This document shows, one piece after another, positions 21,201 to 33,594 of a stretch of 64,000 nt of DNA. Under the pieces are notes generated by a model. It saw nothing but the letters and a program-made list of their open reading frames with translations. It was not told the DNA's origin and ran no database searches. Position numbers and translations under genes: made by a program. Origin of the DNA: Diplosphaera chodatii (Eukaryota > Chlorophyta > Trebouxiophyceae > Prasiolales > Stichococcaceae); contig JAALGY010000020.1 of assembly GCA_032358165.1 (NCBI GenBank), forward strand, positions 186,001-250,000, written 5' to 3'. Every line of letters starts with the position of its first letter. Positions within the stretch are counted from its first letter, which is position 1.

Positions 21201-24200
21201 CGCGTCCAGCGATGCAATGGGCAGGTCGTAGGCTGCGGTTACGCGCCACAGCCGCAGCCCCTCGACCTGCATATCGAGTGTGGGGTCCTGCTATCAGTCA
21301 ATGCGCCAGGGTTTTGGACGCGCGCAATTGCACAAGCGCCGTACCAACAGCAGTGGCTGATTGAACAGGTTGTTAGCGGCCGTTATAAGGACAGGTGTGC
21401 TTTGTCAAAGCATTGAGCCACAGCATATACAGCAGTATACAGGAATAATTTTCAGCACGAGTTTCATTGAGCGGTACAGCTCAGAGTTGCCTCTGGGATG
21501 CACCATTGCAACGAGGTCGTGGTGAAACTACTCAAAATCTACTCCAGCGTGCAATCAATGCCCGGCTTGCTCATGTTGGCATGTTGTGGGTGTCGGACCC
21601 TTCAAAAAATACACCTTGACCCGATGTAGCTGTATGACAGCCCTGGCACACACACCTGCAGAGCAACAGCGACTCGGCTTGGAGGCGGTGCCTGCTGCGG
21701 GGTGGGCTGCCCGGCGCTGCTCCCAGACGCCAGCAGCTCGTGCACGATGCTCAACAGGCCTGCGCATCCACAGGCACTGCCGGTCAGGCGGGCATCCTAC
21801 ACGATGAGGTTGGTTTGAGTCGGAATTCCAAACCTTCAGAGGCCCACAGAGCGCATTGGATACATTTGCTTTGAATGTGAAAATCTTTAAAATTACCATT
21901 TGATAGCAAACTAGGTTGATTGCAATTTCGTGATAAATCGTTCCAGTTTCATATTTCACATGTAAACATAAGTTGTCATTCACAGCAGGTGAGGCACATC
22001 CGCAATGGTGTGTCGTGAAGCAGCTGCGACCTTGACAGCAGCCGCACCAGCACTATGGTCACATTGGCAGCATCTGCGACTCACATGTAACAATTAGCAA
22101 GTGGTCAGAGAGGTGTATGCTGAAGTCAGAGTGGCACCAGCGCTGTGGGCGGCGCGCGCGGCAGCCGGAGAGCTCTGCACCAGCACCCGCAGCAGGTTTG
22201 CCGCGTCCGGCCGCGCAGCGTGCAGCGCAGCCGCCGTGGCGTCGCCGCTGACGGTGAAGGCTCTGCCCCCGGCGGCGGCGGCGGCGGCAGCGGACGTCAG
22301 CAGCGCCGGCGGCGCCCGCAGGATGCCCTGTAGCGCGATTGCCATGCGCTCGCAGCGCAGCACCGCCATCGCCACCTCGCCGCCTGCGCGGGCATAGCTG
22401 CAGCAACCAGCGGTAGCTTTTTAGTATCTTGATGCCTGTCTTGGTGAAATCAAGTGGTCACAGCACGGAGCATTTGGCCAGCTGCCGTCGCAGTTTACTC
22501 TTTGGTTTGTGCAGGCAAGCACGGCCCTGAATGAGTAGGCTCAGCGCGAGCCTGCTGCGCTGCATGCGTGGGTAAGAAAAAGCATGTTTCGCGCGGGACA
22601 GCATGCCTGGTGAGAATGGCCAGCAGCGGCGGGATGGCGGCGGGGGGCCGCGCCACCTCCAGCAGGTACCGGACGCGCTCCAGCAGCTGCACAGACGGCA
22701 TGCCACAAGCTTTGAGTTTAACACCCAGCACGATTCACAACACATGCGTGATGCTGTGCACGTGTGCAGTGCTGGGGATCATGCGCCTCTAGCAGCACGC
22801 ACTCCAAAAATGAATCTGGCATGTCTCTGAGGTACCTGCATGCGGAGGAGGCCCGTGAGGGGGTCCTCCGCAGCCAGCGCCGCGTCGTCGGCAGCGGCTG
22901 CCGGCGGCGCCACCAGCTCCATGCCCTGCAGCACCACGCAACACAAGGCTGTGGACTCGCGCAAGCAGGCAGGACAAGCACCATTGCCTTCACAAATGAA
23001 CGTTGGCGGACGTGGCAGAGGCGACCCGCGATGAGACGCTGCAGAGTGCTGCGGGTCCACGCTGCACGTCCTGGCCCTGAAAACTGCTCAAGGGCAGCAT
23101 GTTCGTGCCTGCGGCGGCGCAGGCGGCTGCTGGTCGTCGGGCGGAGGCGTCAGTGGCGCGGCCACCCAGGCGCCCAGCGGGTGCGGCCGCCTGAGGTAGG
23201 CGTACGCCGGCGCGGGCCACCCTGCAGCGACTGGACGCAGAACTTTGGCAGTTTGACCATTTCAGGGCGCCGCGGGAGCAGGTGCTGGCTTGGCACAAGA
23301 CTCAGTGCGATGGGTTCCACAAAAGACGGCACCATTGACACGCCATTTGAGAACGGCAGCATGCAGACATAATGGGCAGGCAGGCTGGGGGGCCAGGGGG
23401 CGGAGGCGGCCGCGCCTGTGGCGGGGTGCGCGTCCACGGCCTCCTGCGTCGCTGACACCTCGGCGTCCTTCGCCCCCAGCAGCGCCGCCAGCGCCGCCGC
23501 GGCCGCCGCGATGACGGCATGATGCGAGTCGTCCAGCCCGCGCCGCGCCACCACCGCCGCCTGCGCAGCACCCGCAACATGACAGTCGGCACGCTGATGA
23601 CATCATGCTGGAACTGCTGGAAGTGACGCTGATTACCAGGCTGGGCTTGACTGAGGTGGCTGGGCGTGAGCTGCTTGGATGCTGCGCATTTGCAGCAAGT
23701 ACTGAGCCGTCAGCAACACGCCTGCAACACAGGCCCGATTTGTCTGAGGTCGGTCAGCCTGAGGTCAATGGACAGATGGGCCCCGCCGCAGTTGCGGCAC
23801 AGCACACCTTGAGGAAATGCAGTGCCGGATCCCATCCAGTCACGAGCCTCACCTCGACGTCCGTCAGTGCGTGGCGCCACACATCGGCCCAGTCGACCGG
23901 CGCCGCCGCCGCAGCACCACCGCCGCCGCCGCCCCCGCCGGCGGGCAGCGCCACCGGGCGCGGCGGCGTTACGCCGCTTCCTGCCGCCAGCTCCCGCACC
24001 CTGGGGCGCGCCTGCAGCCCGTGACACCAGCGTCAGCATCCCTTCCTTGACAAGCTGTCACGCCCAGCTACTGTGTCCCTATTTTTGCGCCGTGCGGCTC
24101 TCATCTCGCATATCCATGTGAGCGCTCGCGACCGAGTCGGCCTGTCTACCCCTGCAGACCCCGGCTGTTCAGGTCTGATCACCAGGTGCACCTGCTCCAG

Positions 24201-26781
24201 CACGGCCGCCAGGAGGCGCAGCCCGGCGGCCCGCTGCGCCGCCACGCTGCTGCGCGCCAGCACCGCCGCCTCAAGCAGCGTGTACGCGCCGCCCGACCGC
24301 CCACCCGCCTCGTCCTGCCTGCAAGTGGAGCAACAGGAAACGCTAAAGCGGGGTTCCAGCACGCTGTCACGGGTGCCACATGCAGCTGTGGGTGCATGGC
24401 CTCGACACCTGCCCATTATGGCGGTCATGACGCGGGCATGAGCACATGGCATGCAAGGAGGCAAGCTCGATTCTGAATGTCTTAAGGCCGCGCCTCAGGG
24501 GATCCCGCTGCAGGACGTCTGCCGCTGCGGGCGCCGCCGACGCCAAGAGCGGCATGTACTCCAGGGCATGCCCTTCCACATCGAACCGCAGCCGCGCCGC
24601 CACATTCGGCATGCCCCCTGCAGCAGCGTTGCCGCCACCGCCAGCGCCGGCGCTTTGATCTCTGACCGGGGGCTGCTGCGCAGCTGCTGCCGGTTGCAGC
24701 CGCCCCTGGCCGTCTGCGGCGGCTGCGCCCTGCGAGTGTCCCGGAGATGCGACTGTGGCCGCGGCTGAGCTGGGCATTGGCGGCTGCTTCCTGCTTCCGC
24801 CGTCCGACGCCGGCCCTGCAGCGCCTGCTGCCGTGGACCCTGCCAGGGCTGGTGTCTGGCCGCCAAAACCTGGACTTCCTGCTTTCGGCCTCCGCCCCCG
24901 CCGCCGCAGGAACTCGGCTGCTCCGGGCGGCAGCCGCGACAGCGCCTCTGCTTGCGCCTCATCCACCTGTCGGACAGGACATCAGGCTCAGGCATTTGCG
25001 TGATCACAATCATGCCAAGGTGGGCGCCATTCAGTCCAGGTCATGCGCTTCATTGCAGTCCAGTAATATTCAGTCGCTTCAGGTAAATGCACCATGGCAT
25101 AGCTCATCAAAAACACGGTTCAATTCGTTGGCTTGAAATCGTTCTAGTGCAATCGCAGCTCAGTGATGAGGTGCAATGACCAATGGCCTCCTCATGCACC
25201 ATCTGTGAGCCTGAGTGCCAACTCCGCAGCAAAGGCGCTGTCTTTCCTGCCACCTAGTGAGCAGGCTGGTAAGTATGCACCTGTTCCGGGGTCATCGCTG
25301 CCAGAGTGGCGGTGTTCTCCGCGTCAATGGCAGCAACCTCGCCGGTCCTTACGATACCGCTGTCTGGCAGCCCTGTCGCGGCGCTCGGCTGTGGCATGCT
25401 GCTGCTTCCCGCCGCCGGCCGCTGCACTGCTGCTGCCATGCGTGCTCCCCGTGCCCGAGCAAACTGCAGTGTATGCATTCACCTCTCTGCACAGGAGGTG
25501 GTGGTCAGAAGATTGACACTGACATTGACACTGATCACTCCCCAGACCGTGGGCATGGTGAACACAAAGGGAAACGTCAGAAGATGTGTGATTACTAAAA
25601 AACAGCTTTCGGATACGAATCAGCTGGGTTTGACACTGGAGTTTAATGCTCAAAGACTTTACAGACACAGGGCCCTGCAGTGGCTTCGACATCACCGTCC
25701 ATCAATAGCACTCGCGATAGCGGTGACACACCCTGAATTTGGGCACATGATCGGCAAAAAGCGGCAGCCACTGCAGAGCCCAGCTCACAGAATGACTTGG
25801 TCTTGTGAGCAACGCCCATGCACTGTACACCAAGGAGCAAGTCTGCCAGCTGCTGTTGTCAATGTCAGTGCTCATGAAACAAGGTAGGGTTTCAAGTCTG
25901 GCCGGATTGCGGCAGCACTCTGTCTGTGACTGCCAGCAGATGATCCACACTGCAATCGGTGCCACACCTTGGACTTGCTGCGGTGCATCGCGACAGGGAA
26001 CGCTGCGCCTGCTACAGGGCCGGCCGGCGGCCGCGGCGCGCCATCTGCCATGGGCTGCCGCTCGCGCACGAGGCCGACGACGCCCGGCAGCAGGAAGCCG
26101 CTGCCGCTTCCGTCGGCACCAAAACCGCTCCCTGTGTGATGACCCGATCATGGTCAGTGACGTTGTGGAAAACCTAATGATCAGCGAATGGTGCGGGACT
26201 GCACTGGGCTCTGTCATGATGCCGTGCTGCACGTGCGAGAAGCATTTGTGTGCTGACAGACCCACATGTCCAGCAAAATCTGACAGGACTCCCCAGGAAT
26301 GCAGCAGCGAGAAAATCTCAGCAGCACCTTCGGTGCCGGAGTCCCCTGGATCATCCTCAGGCGGGGCGGCAGGCGTCGCCTTTGGCAGTGCTACCTCTGC
26401 ATTGCCGGCCACGGCGGCACTGCCAGTTATCGCGGCTGGGTCGCGCCTGCGTGCCACCCGCGTGGCCTTGGCGGCCGGCTGCTCGTCGCGCGACAGGAAC
26501 TCGGCCTGAAATGATGAACCCGAAGTGCTGACTGCCTCGGGCGCATGGCGGCACCGGACACACCACATAGTGCACCTCACACCGGCACAAATGCAGGGCA
26601 TGAAGTACTGTGCAGGCTGCAAAAACATGTCGAGACAGACTATCGCAGGTGTTATCGAGCATGCACGCCATGGCACTGTTTCGGAAGTGCATTGGCATCC
26701 CTGCGGGCAGCGCACCTGCAGGCGCTCAAGATCATCGTCATCCTCCGCCGTCAGTGCTTCCCGACGCATTCGGCCCGCCAT
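16214..26781 (-). CDS. RPAP1: RPAP1 / MINIYO homologue, RNA polymerase II-associated protein (27 exons, 1589 aa)
   Basis: Twenty-seven exons keep phase from ATG 26781 to TGA 16214, in order: 26716-26781, 26328-26505, 25968-26131, 25281-25463, 24494-24966, 24192-24318, 23853-24011, 23416-23560, 23109-23221, 22836-22925, 22607-22686, 22138-22397, 21656-21759, 21043-21266, 20205-20874, 19847-20098, 19619-19759, 19129-19245, 18932-19052, 18526-18666, 18006-18126, 17605-17752, 17189-17375, 16866-17072, 16609-16727, 16507-16575, 16214-16324. RPAP1_N is recognisable (IDAENTATLAAMTPEQ, then EALSRLPPGAAEFLRRRG), as are RPAP1_C (ARLRFDVEGHALEYMP, about residue 325), the IYO-like helix GAYTLLEAAVLARSSVAAQR and the motif VEGLRLWRVTAAY. 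The family links Pol II to its nuclear import and assembly. Seven introns appear to use GC donors. The last two exons are the weakest. Confidence 0.88.
18203..18232. repeat. (CAG)10 microsatellite in an RPAP1 intron
   Basis: Ten perfect CAG units lie within the intron spanning 18127-18525 of the RPAP1 gene. Non-coding in this model and likely polymorphic. Confidence 0.85.
21840..21985. other. AT-rich patch inside an RPAP1 intron
   Basis: About 145 bases inside the intron 21760-22137 are markedly AT-rich (runs such as aaaatctttaaaattacc) in an otherwise GC-rich locus. It may be an inserted or very old non-coding segment. No terminal inverted repeats or ORF were found. Confidence 0.5.
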
Positions 26782-27220
26782 TATGGTTGAGTCCTGCTGT
26801 CATTGCCTAAGAGTGCAGGCATGCAATTTACACTCTGCCAGATTGCTGCAGCTGTACCGGCAAAGTGAGACTGTACGGGTGACATCTCAGTGGCAAGATG
26901 AACACGGCTTCCATGAGGTGATACGCTCCCATTCGGCTCTCTTTACGTCTCAGAAATGGTCACGAATCCCCACGAGTCAGCAATTTCAGGTTGCGTGTAT
27001 AGCTAGCTGCAGAGCATCATGTGTGCGCCAGACTCGGGGAACAGTAACCCATGGCAATGCTGTAGTATCCATGCGCTACCCACTGCTGCGGTGACTGCAG
27101 CATTCGTCTGAGTCGTCTGAGTCTAATCCTCCCAGTCCGTGCTAATACATCTGCGAGCCCCCTCTTCAGGGGTGTTTGTCACGCTGCAGATGTGCGGCCC
27201 GCTGTCAGCTAGATCTGCCT
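26782..27220. other. Intergenic region, RPAP1 promoter side
   Basis: Holds the 5' flank of RPAP1 and the 3' flank of the next minus-strand gene. No gene or motif recognised. Confidence 0.4.
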
Positions 27221-27568
27221 TCAGAGCATTGCCACCAGCATAACCACGAAGCCCCCTGCCAGCACAGCGGCCAGTGGCTGCGCAGTCCGAGCTGCGCCCT
27301 GTGGAGCCGGCGCTGCAAAAGCAGCCGAACGCGTCATCAGCTAGTGCCCAACACACTCATAACCAGAGCACCTGCTTGCCATTGATGACTGAAAGTTTAC
27401 CATACCCTGCTGGGCCATAGAATAAGTTGCTACATGCCACACACTCACAGTGATTAACATCTGCAATGCCGATGAACACTAGGTGCAACTTGTTTGTAGC
27501 AGGTGCCACACCTTCCCGCGGCGCGAGCGCGCCCCCCTGCAGCACGATCGGCGCCGGCGCCGGGGCGT

Positions 27569-27599
<31 letters not shown>

Positions 27600-29281
27600 C
27601 GCTGCTTCGGGCGGCGGCCGGCTGCGGGTGGGCGCCGCCGTTGGCGCTGCAGTACTGGGTGCGGGAGCTGGGGCGGGAACCTCAGCTGGCGCCGGCACGG
27701 GGGTTGCGAGCGGCGCTGGGACAGGAACGGGCACTGGTGCTGGGGCGGGAACCTCAGCTGGCGGCGGCACGGGGATCGCGACCAATGCCGGGACGGGAAC
27801 GGGCGCCAGTGCTGGAGCGGGCACCTCCAGCGGCGCAGGGGCGGGAGTCGGCGCTGGCGCCGGGGCGGGGATCTCAGCTGGCGCTGGGGCGGGGAGCAGC
27901 GCGGGCGCCAGCGGCGGCGCGGCCTCCGGCGCGGCGGCCAGGGGCGCGCCCGCGGGGGCCGCCGCGGCTGTCTGGACGGCCTGCGGCGGCGCCGCGCTGG
28001 GTGCTGCGGCGGGCGCTGCTGCAGTTGGCGCTGTGTTGGTGGCCTGACCCACACCTGCACCTACTGTTGCAGGGGTTAGATGCCATCAGCGTGGGTCTGT
28101 ATCTGCAGGTCCCGAGCCGTCCCACCGTGCTTGGTTGATCAGGGATTGTTGCAGTGTCATCCAGCCGTCATGCGCATTGGCAAAGCGGCAGCGCTACAGC
28201 ACCAGCGACGTGCCCCCAGGCGGCTTGCCATCATCCCCTGTGTCTGTCCGGCTGGCAACACCGCTGCAGCTGCCGGGTACGACTGGCAAGACAGGTGCCC
28301 GTAGCTTGGTCACACGCCAGCAGTCAGCCCATGCCAATGGCGGTCCAGCTGCACACCTGGGGGGCTCGCTGTGGAGTTGGCGGCCTGCGGCGCAGTGGCC
28401 GCGGGCGGGCTGGCATCCCCGGGCGCAGCCGCCGCCAGGCAGTTCACGGGGCACACCGAGGTGGCGCAGTCCACGCCGCTGGGCGAAAATGATGCGATCG
28501 GCGCTTGGCCGTCTGCCGACGACCCCACCCCGGCCTGTAACAGCGCGACAGCAGAGTGTGCAGCAGAGTGTGTCAGCAGGGTGCAACAATGCATTGAACG
28601 ATTTCCAATGACAACGGAGGTGCGGGGCCTTCATGCACGACATGCATTGCACCTTGTTCAGGCGGAAGCCCTGGGGACAAGATGTACAGCCTGCACGTTC
28701 ACGAGAAGGTCGTGTTGCAAGTCAATGCTCAAGTTTGAATATTCCTGTACAGCAGTGTCGCACTCACTTGCTCAGTTGTTGACGCCCATGATTGCTGTGC
28801 CGAGCATGGTTGCACGTCACAGTGCTGACGCACCAATATTGTTGGTGCAGCCGCCTGGCGCGCAGTTCAGCTGCTGACAATTGAAGCAGTTTGCGAATGT
28901 ACTAGGCGCGCCAAAATTCAGGAAGGTGTAGTATCCGTCGTTGCATTGCTGGCAGTTCAGCGCATTGCTGCATTGTGCGCAGTTCGCCACAGTGCAGGAG
29001 TCGTTTCCTGCGCATGCAAACATGCTATTGGTACACAGCAGACACGAGAGATCATTCGCATGCAGGATGCCAAGTGCATGCGGGAACTGCTTTGCATGCA
29101 TGCAGGCTGCTGGCGTGCGCCATGCGCATCACAACAGACTCTTCAGCTTGCAGCGACCAGCATGCATGCACAACATGCGTGACCAAAGCGCACCTGCTTG
29201 GGCGTTCACAAGCCCGGCGGCGGCCAACATGAAGCTCAGGGCCACAGCACCATGGATCAGCTGCATGGCGCCCCCCGCCAT
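27221..29281 (-). CDS. GPI-anchored Cys-rich, Ala/Pro-rich (arabinogalactan/HRGP-type) glycoprotein (370 aa)
   Basis: Six exons join in phase: 29194-29281, 28834-29007, 28653-28690, 28357-28534, 27512-28054 and 27221-27312. Residues 1-28 are a signal peptide (GAVALSFMLAAAGLVNAQA). A Cys-rich module follows (SCTVANCAQCSNALNCQQC, ANCFNCQQLNCAPGGC, CTSCPQGF), then a CPVNC segment. About 180 residues of alternating Ala-Pro with PAEVPAPAP-type repeats come next, the usual substrate for hydroxylation and O-glycosylation in algal walls. The last exon encodes a Gln/Arg spacer and the hydrophobic tail AAVLAGGFVVMLVAML, a typical GPI-attachment signal. It should be displayed on the cell surface. It is transcribed divergently from the fasciclin gene 460 bp away. 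The family is inferred from composition; exon phase is fully consistent. Confidence 0.75.
27660..27890 (-). repeat. Degenerate Ala-Pro coding repeats
   Basis: Three to four imperfect units of about 66 bp on the minus strand encode variants of PAEVPAPAPVPVPVPAPLA. They lie within the large exon of the GPI-anchored glycoprotein and account for its extended Ala/Pro domain. Confidence 0.75.
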
Positions 29282-29741
29282 TCACCTCCAGCCAACCGCT
29301 GGCAGAATCCAGCCCGTTTATGCTGTCAACGCCACCGCTCTGGTATATTTTTGAATTGAATTTTGGATTTCAAGCAAGTGCAGCCCTGGTCTACAACGTC
29401 AATCGGATCCAGGATCTACTGCTTGCCTTCACCAGTGATCTGGGCTTGCAATGCCCTCAAAAAGGTGTAGCTGAACGCTCGCTGGCTGCGAGTACAGGTG
29501 GAGGTCTGATCAATGGGTCAAAAGTATAGGATCGAACATGTAAGCAGGTGTGGTTGCCCTCGCGGAGCATACTGACAACCCACATTGAAACAGCTATACA
29601 GCTTGGCTGCGGGGCGGGACTTCCTGCTGCCGCTTCCATGCGCGACTGACACCTCAGTGGTGCATGAGCCTCATACAGCCAGCAGATGCTGTGCGACACC
29701 CTCCTTAGACCGTAGACCATCCTGAAAATCGATTTGCAGGC
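29282..29741. promoter_or_regulatory. Divergent promoter region between two GPI-anchored wall-protein genes
   Basis: The 460 bp between the two ATG codons must contain both 5' leaders and promoters. The stretch 29340-29420 is relatively AT-rich. A tttgcag immediately before the fasciclin ATG could be the acceptor of a leader intron. No TATA box can be asserted. Confidence 0.5.
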
Positions 29742-32428
29742 ATGGGCGCTGGCATGAAGGCGGTGCTGTTCGCGGCGGTCGCACTGTGCGTCATAGGCCC
29801 GGTGAGTCAGAGCCCGGTCGCATCATATGCATGCATGCCGTCAGCTGCTGTGCTCATTGCTGTCAGCAACTAGATTTGAAATGAATTTGCTGCTTGCAAT
29901 GTGCCGAATACCGTGCAATGGCGCAGCGCCTGCGAAGCACATCGGAACCACACGCTCTGACTCAGCACCGTCGCGACGCTCCTGCTGCCGCCGAGGACGC
30001 TCGGCCTCTGCGGTGATAAATTTATATCATGCATGACATTCATTTTGCAGGCAGCGGCGCAGGGGCCGGGCCAGACGACGCTGGACCTGGACAACTGCGG
30101 CGCCACCATCGCGGGGACCGTGGAAGTGACGGGCGGTCTCAGCGAGCTTGCGGCCCTGCTCGGTGCTCGCAGAAACTTCTTTTTGGGTCGTTTAAATAGC
30201 AGCACTTTTCGGTGTTTGACACGTCTGCTGCCTCCTCTGTCACACTCCATGACATGGCCGTTACAGGCTCTACTCATTAATCACGATTCTAGGGAAGCAG
30301 TATACACACGTGAGAATTCTTAGTGGTATAAATTGATGTGCATATGCCGATGCCTGCCCAGGCAACGTCAGCGCGCAGATACCGACGCTGACGGCGAGCG
30401 GCAGGGCGGTCACGATCTTTGCGCCCTCCAACTCGGCAATTGGCGCCTTTCAGGCCGCGCTCAGCGGCGCGCAGCCCACCATGTCGCAGGAGGAGATGCG
30501 GTACGTTAATCCCGCGAAGTCCTGCATGCACGTCTGGCTGCCCCAATCCTTGAGCGGCATGTTACAGGCTGGGCTGCCATGCATGGTGCACACACACCAG
30601 GATCTGCACTGGACATTTGAAAAGCATCCTATTGGTTTTGTCATGTCATAAGACATATGAAGCCGCTGATGCTGAAACAGCTGCGCTGCAGGGTGGTGCT
30701 GGCGCAGATGGTGCGGTACCACATGCTGCCGGTGCCGATGAAGACGGAGAACATGACTGCGGGCCAGGTGCTCAAGACCAGCCTGGCCGGCCACAGCCTC
30801 AAGGTCACCGCCACCTCGCCCCAGGTAATGAAAACTGCCCTGTTGATACCATATGCATGGCGCGATGTATAAAGTATGGTTCATCTAGCTGTCGGCTTCT
30901 GTATTTGGTTGGCCGTGCCGCAACATCGTCTTGCTCTCTAGCAGTCTATGTAGGCCCAGTTTCTGTTTCCAGCAGGGCTCAGCTGGTAGACATCGGCAAT
31001 CGTGCTTGACATGTGTGAACATGACGCTGAATGTTCACTGCATAAAAGGCACTTGATACCATCTATCTGCCCATCATACGGTGTTAGGTCAAGCTGGAGG
31101 GCGGCGCGGCCGGGTCCGAGGCGCGCATCGGGCAGCCGAACATCGTCATCTGCAAGTCCGTGATGCACATCGTCGACGCCGTGCTGCTGCCCGCACCCAT
31201 TGCTGACATCGCCAACGGCAAGCTCGAGGTGAGCAGTGCCTTCCGCACGTTGACTCCTGAACACAGTCTCGGCAGAGGTTCAGCTGCTGGGGTGTATAGG
31301 CTGCATGTACAGGTGCTTTCTCAACACGGTCAAACATTCCACCATCACCAAGTGTATCGATGCAAGAGTGGCCCATCGACTGTGTATGCAGGTTGCATCT
31401 CCCACTTCGGCTGCTGCTGCCGCCTCCGCTGCCAAGTCCCCTCCAAAGCCTACAACCCCCGCCAAGGCAGCCAAGACATCCACCGCCAAGCCCACCCAGG
31501 GTAATGCATCCACTTGCCTGCTGGTTCACAACCCCCGAGTTCTGCCCACAGTGCCGGCCAGATGCACCCTGCTGTGCATTGTGCAAGACTCTGCAGGCTG
31601 CCAGCAGCAGAAGCATTGCCCTCGCTACCACAGCATAGCACAGCTGAGGCGCTGCATGGCTGCGTGTTTCTGCAGCGACGCGCCCCCCCACCAAGAAGAT
31701 GGCGGCTCCCACCAAGGGCACGACGACTGCCACCAAGAAGACGGCAGCCCCAACTGCCGGTGCGCACTGCTCAAACTCTTACGGGGCGGCCTGTCTAGCG
31801 CCCTACGCTATGTGCCCGCCGATATGCTTGTTTACACGGCCCCCCATACCAGCACTGCGTGACAGCCGTTGCACATGTTTGGGAAGGGCGTTGTTTTGAC
31901 CTAGCATCCTGCTGGTCTCCTCTTGCAGCTGCTGTCGTCAAGCCGGGGCTGACCCCCGCCCAGGCCCGCAAGTCCAAGACTGACGCCTCCGCCGCCAAGG
32001 CCACCACCAACACTACCGCCGACGCCACTGCCGCCGACGTCGCCCCCGCCCCCGCACCAGGCGCGCGCACCTCACTTCCACAGACGCCGCAGAAAGAAGC
32101 CTTTTGCCGTGCCGTTGCAATTCATGGGGCTTTGCGGAGGGCAGGCGCAGCACTGCTGCTGCCAGCATGCTCTGCTGATGCAACGGCACCCTGCACACTT
32201 ACCGGCCTTAGCGGCTGCAGTTTTGGTCACACTGTTACCCCTTGGTTTTCCTCTTACCTAGGTGTGCACCTGGGTGCACACCCTATGCCTGATATGCACA
32301 CCGCCAAGAATGGCTGCTTTCTTGACGTCCTCCGTTGCTGGACTGCAGGCGCCGCATCTCGTGGCTCCACTGCCGGCGCGCTCTGCCTGATGGTCGCAGC
32401 CGTTGCGGCGACGCTGATGCTGGGGTGA
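29742..32428 (+). CDS. Fasciclin (FAS1) domain protein, GPI-anchored (329 aa)
   Basis: Nine exons in phase: 29742-29801, 30051-30162, 30362-30500, 30692-30824, 31088-31228, 31392-31500, 31676-31759, 31929-32060 and 32349-32428. A signal peptide (MKAVLFAAVALCVIGP) leads into one FAS1 domain with the expected landmarks: GLSELAALL, the H1 box VTIFAPSNSAIGAF, YHMLP, and the closing IVICKSVMHIVDAVLLP. A Lys/Thr/Pro/Ala-rich stalk follows (KSPPKPTTPAKAAK; TKGTTTATKKTAAPT). The end, STAGALCLMVAAVAATLMLG, is a GPI-attachment signal. The overall plan is that of plant and algal fasciclin-like arabinogalactan proteins in adhesion and wall organisation. The last intron has either a GC donor at 32061 or a gt donor further downstream (adding about 16 residues); phase permits both. 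Confidence 0.87.
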
Positions 32429-33594
32429 CCGTGATGCTTTCATGCATGCCAGAGCCGGCGGAAGTGAGTTTGCCACCTGCAAAAGAGCAGATGCGAGGCA
32501 ACCAAAGCATTGCATGGGATCCTTGACGATCATTGACGGCATGGTAAAGATGTTTTGCCGTCCTGTCCTGCGCCAAGCTCGCTGCGGGGGTGCATGCAGC
32601 GACCGGTTGCTTCTTATGCCCACAAGTGGTGACGCTGCCAGCACTGAGCATTGAGTGCTGCTGATGGCTGCAATCGTATGCTGAGCGGGGAGACTGTGCA
32701 TGGCACTGCTGTACTTGGCTGATCTTGCTTGTTCGGCGAGCAAGCAGTTGCAAATGGTCAAATTTTACAGCGACTGCATTGCATGAAGGGTTTGGAACTA
32801 TCAACAAATACCTGCAAAAAGGCTGGTACCAATGTCCGCGCACGTAATCATGCACCAACATGTGAAGAACAAAGACAGCAGGCAGCAAGCAAGCAAGACA
32901 GCTGCAAAATTGTCATACAATGTCGTTCCTAGCCTGTCAGATCACCGAGTCATGATACCTCTGAAAACTATAATCTGCAGCAGAGCGGCTGGAAGCAGCC
33001 AGCACCCTGGCACTACAAGCCTTGATTAAATGTGTCAGATCATGTCACCACTCGTCTTGAAAAAGAAGCGGATATCGGTGATACAAGGCCAGTGACACCT
33101 TCCGTGCACTGGCCTTGGTCCACAACATTGCAGGCTGAATGTCTTCACCGAGCTGCACCGCGCAGTAGCGGCCTTGGTCCACGTCATGGTCCCAAGAACC
33201 TGCTGACGTCCCGATGCCGCCGAGCTGGCGGCTGCTGGAGGCACGTCTGCTTCGAAGCCTATGCCAACAGCAGCGCTGAAGCGGCGGCTGCGGCCGCTGC
33301 AGCCAGTGCTGCTGACACGCCAGCTCCTTTGCCGGCCGCACCTGCATCTGCATAGCGGTTGAGGTGCTCACAGCAAATATTGAGAGACAGCGCATGTGAC
33401 CCGCTGTCGTGCCTATCATCCAACTTATGTTAATCGCAGGGCATCAGCACGAGGCGAACAGCCTGCCGTGCTGCATACATGTCATCTGAGCCAGCATTAC
33501 TGGGCGGGCGGGCAGTCACATGGATTTGCATCCCATAGGATCAGGGTGTGCATGCAAACACGAACACATGCTGCACGTCCGGGGTAGAACTACT
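32429..33594. other. Convergent intergenic region
   Basis: This lies between the fasciclin stop (+) and the stop of the next minus-strand glycoprotein. An Ala-rich frame near 33240-33350 ends in TAG but has no start, partner exon or homology. I see no supported gene. Confidence 0.4.

Noticed and set aside
33160..33355. Ala-rich plus-strand frame ending at TAG
   Set aside because: No start, splice partner or homology; low-complexity frames are common in this composition.
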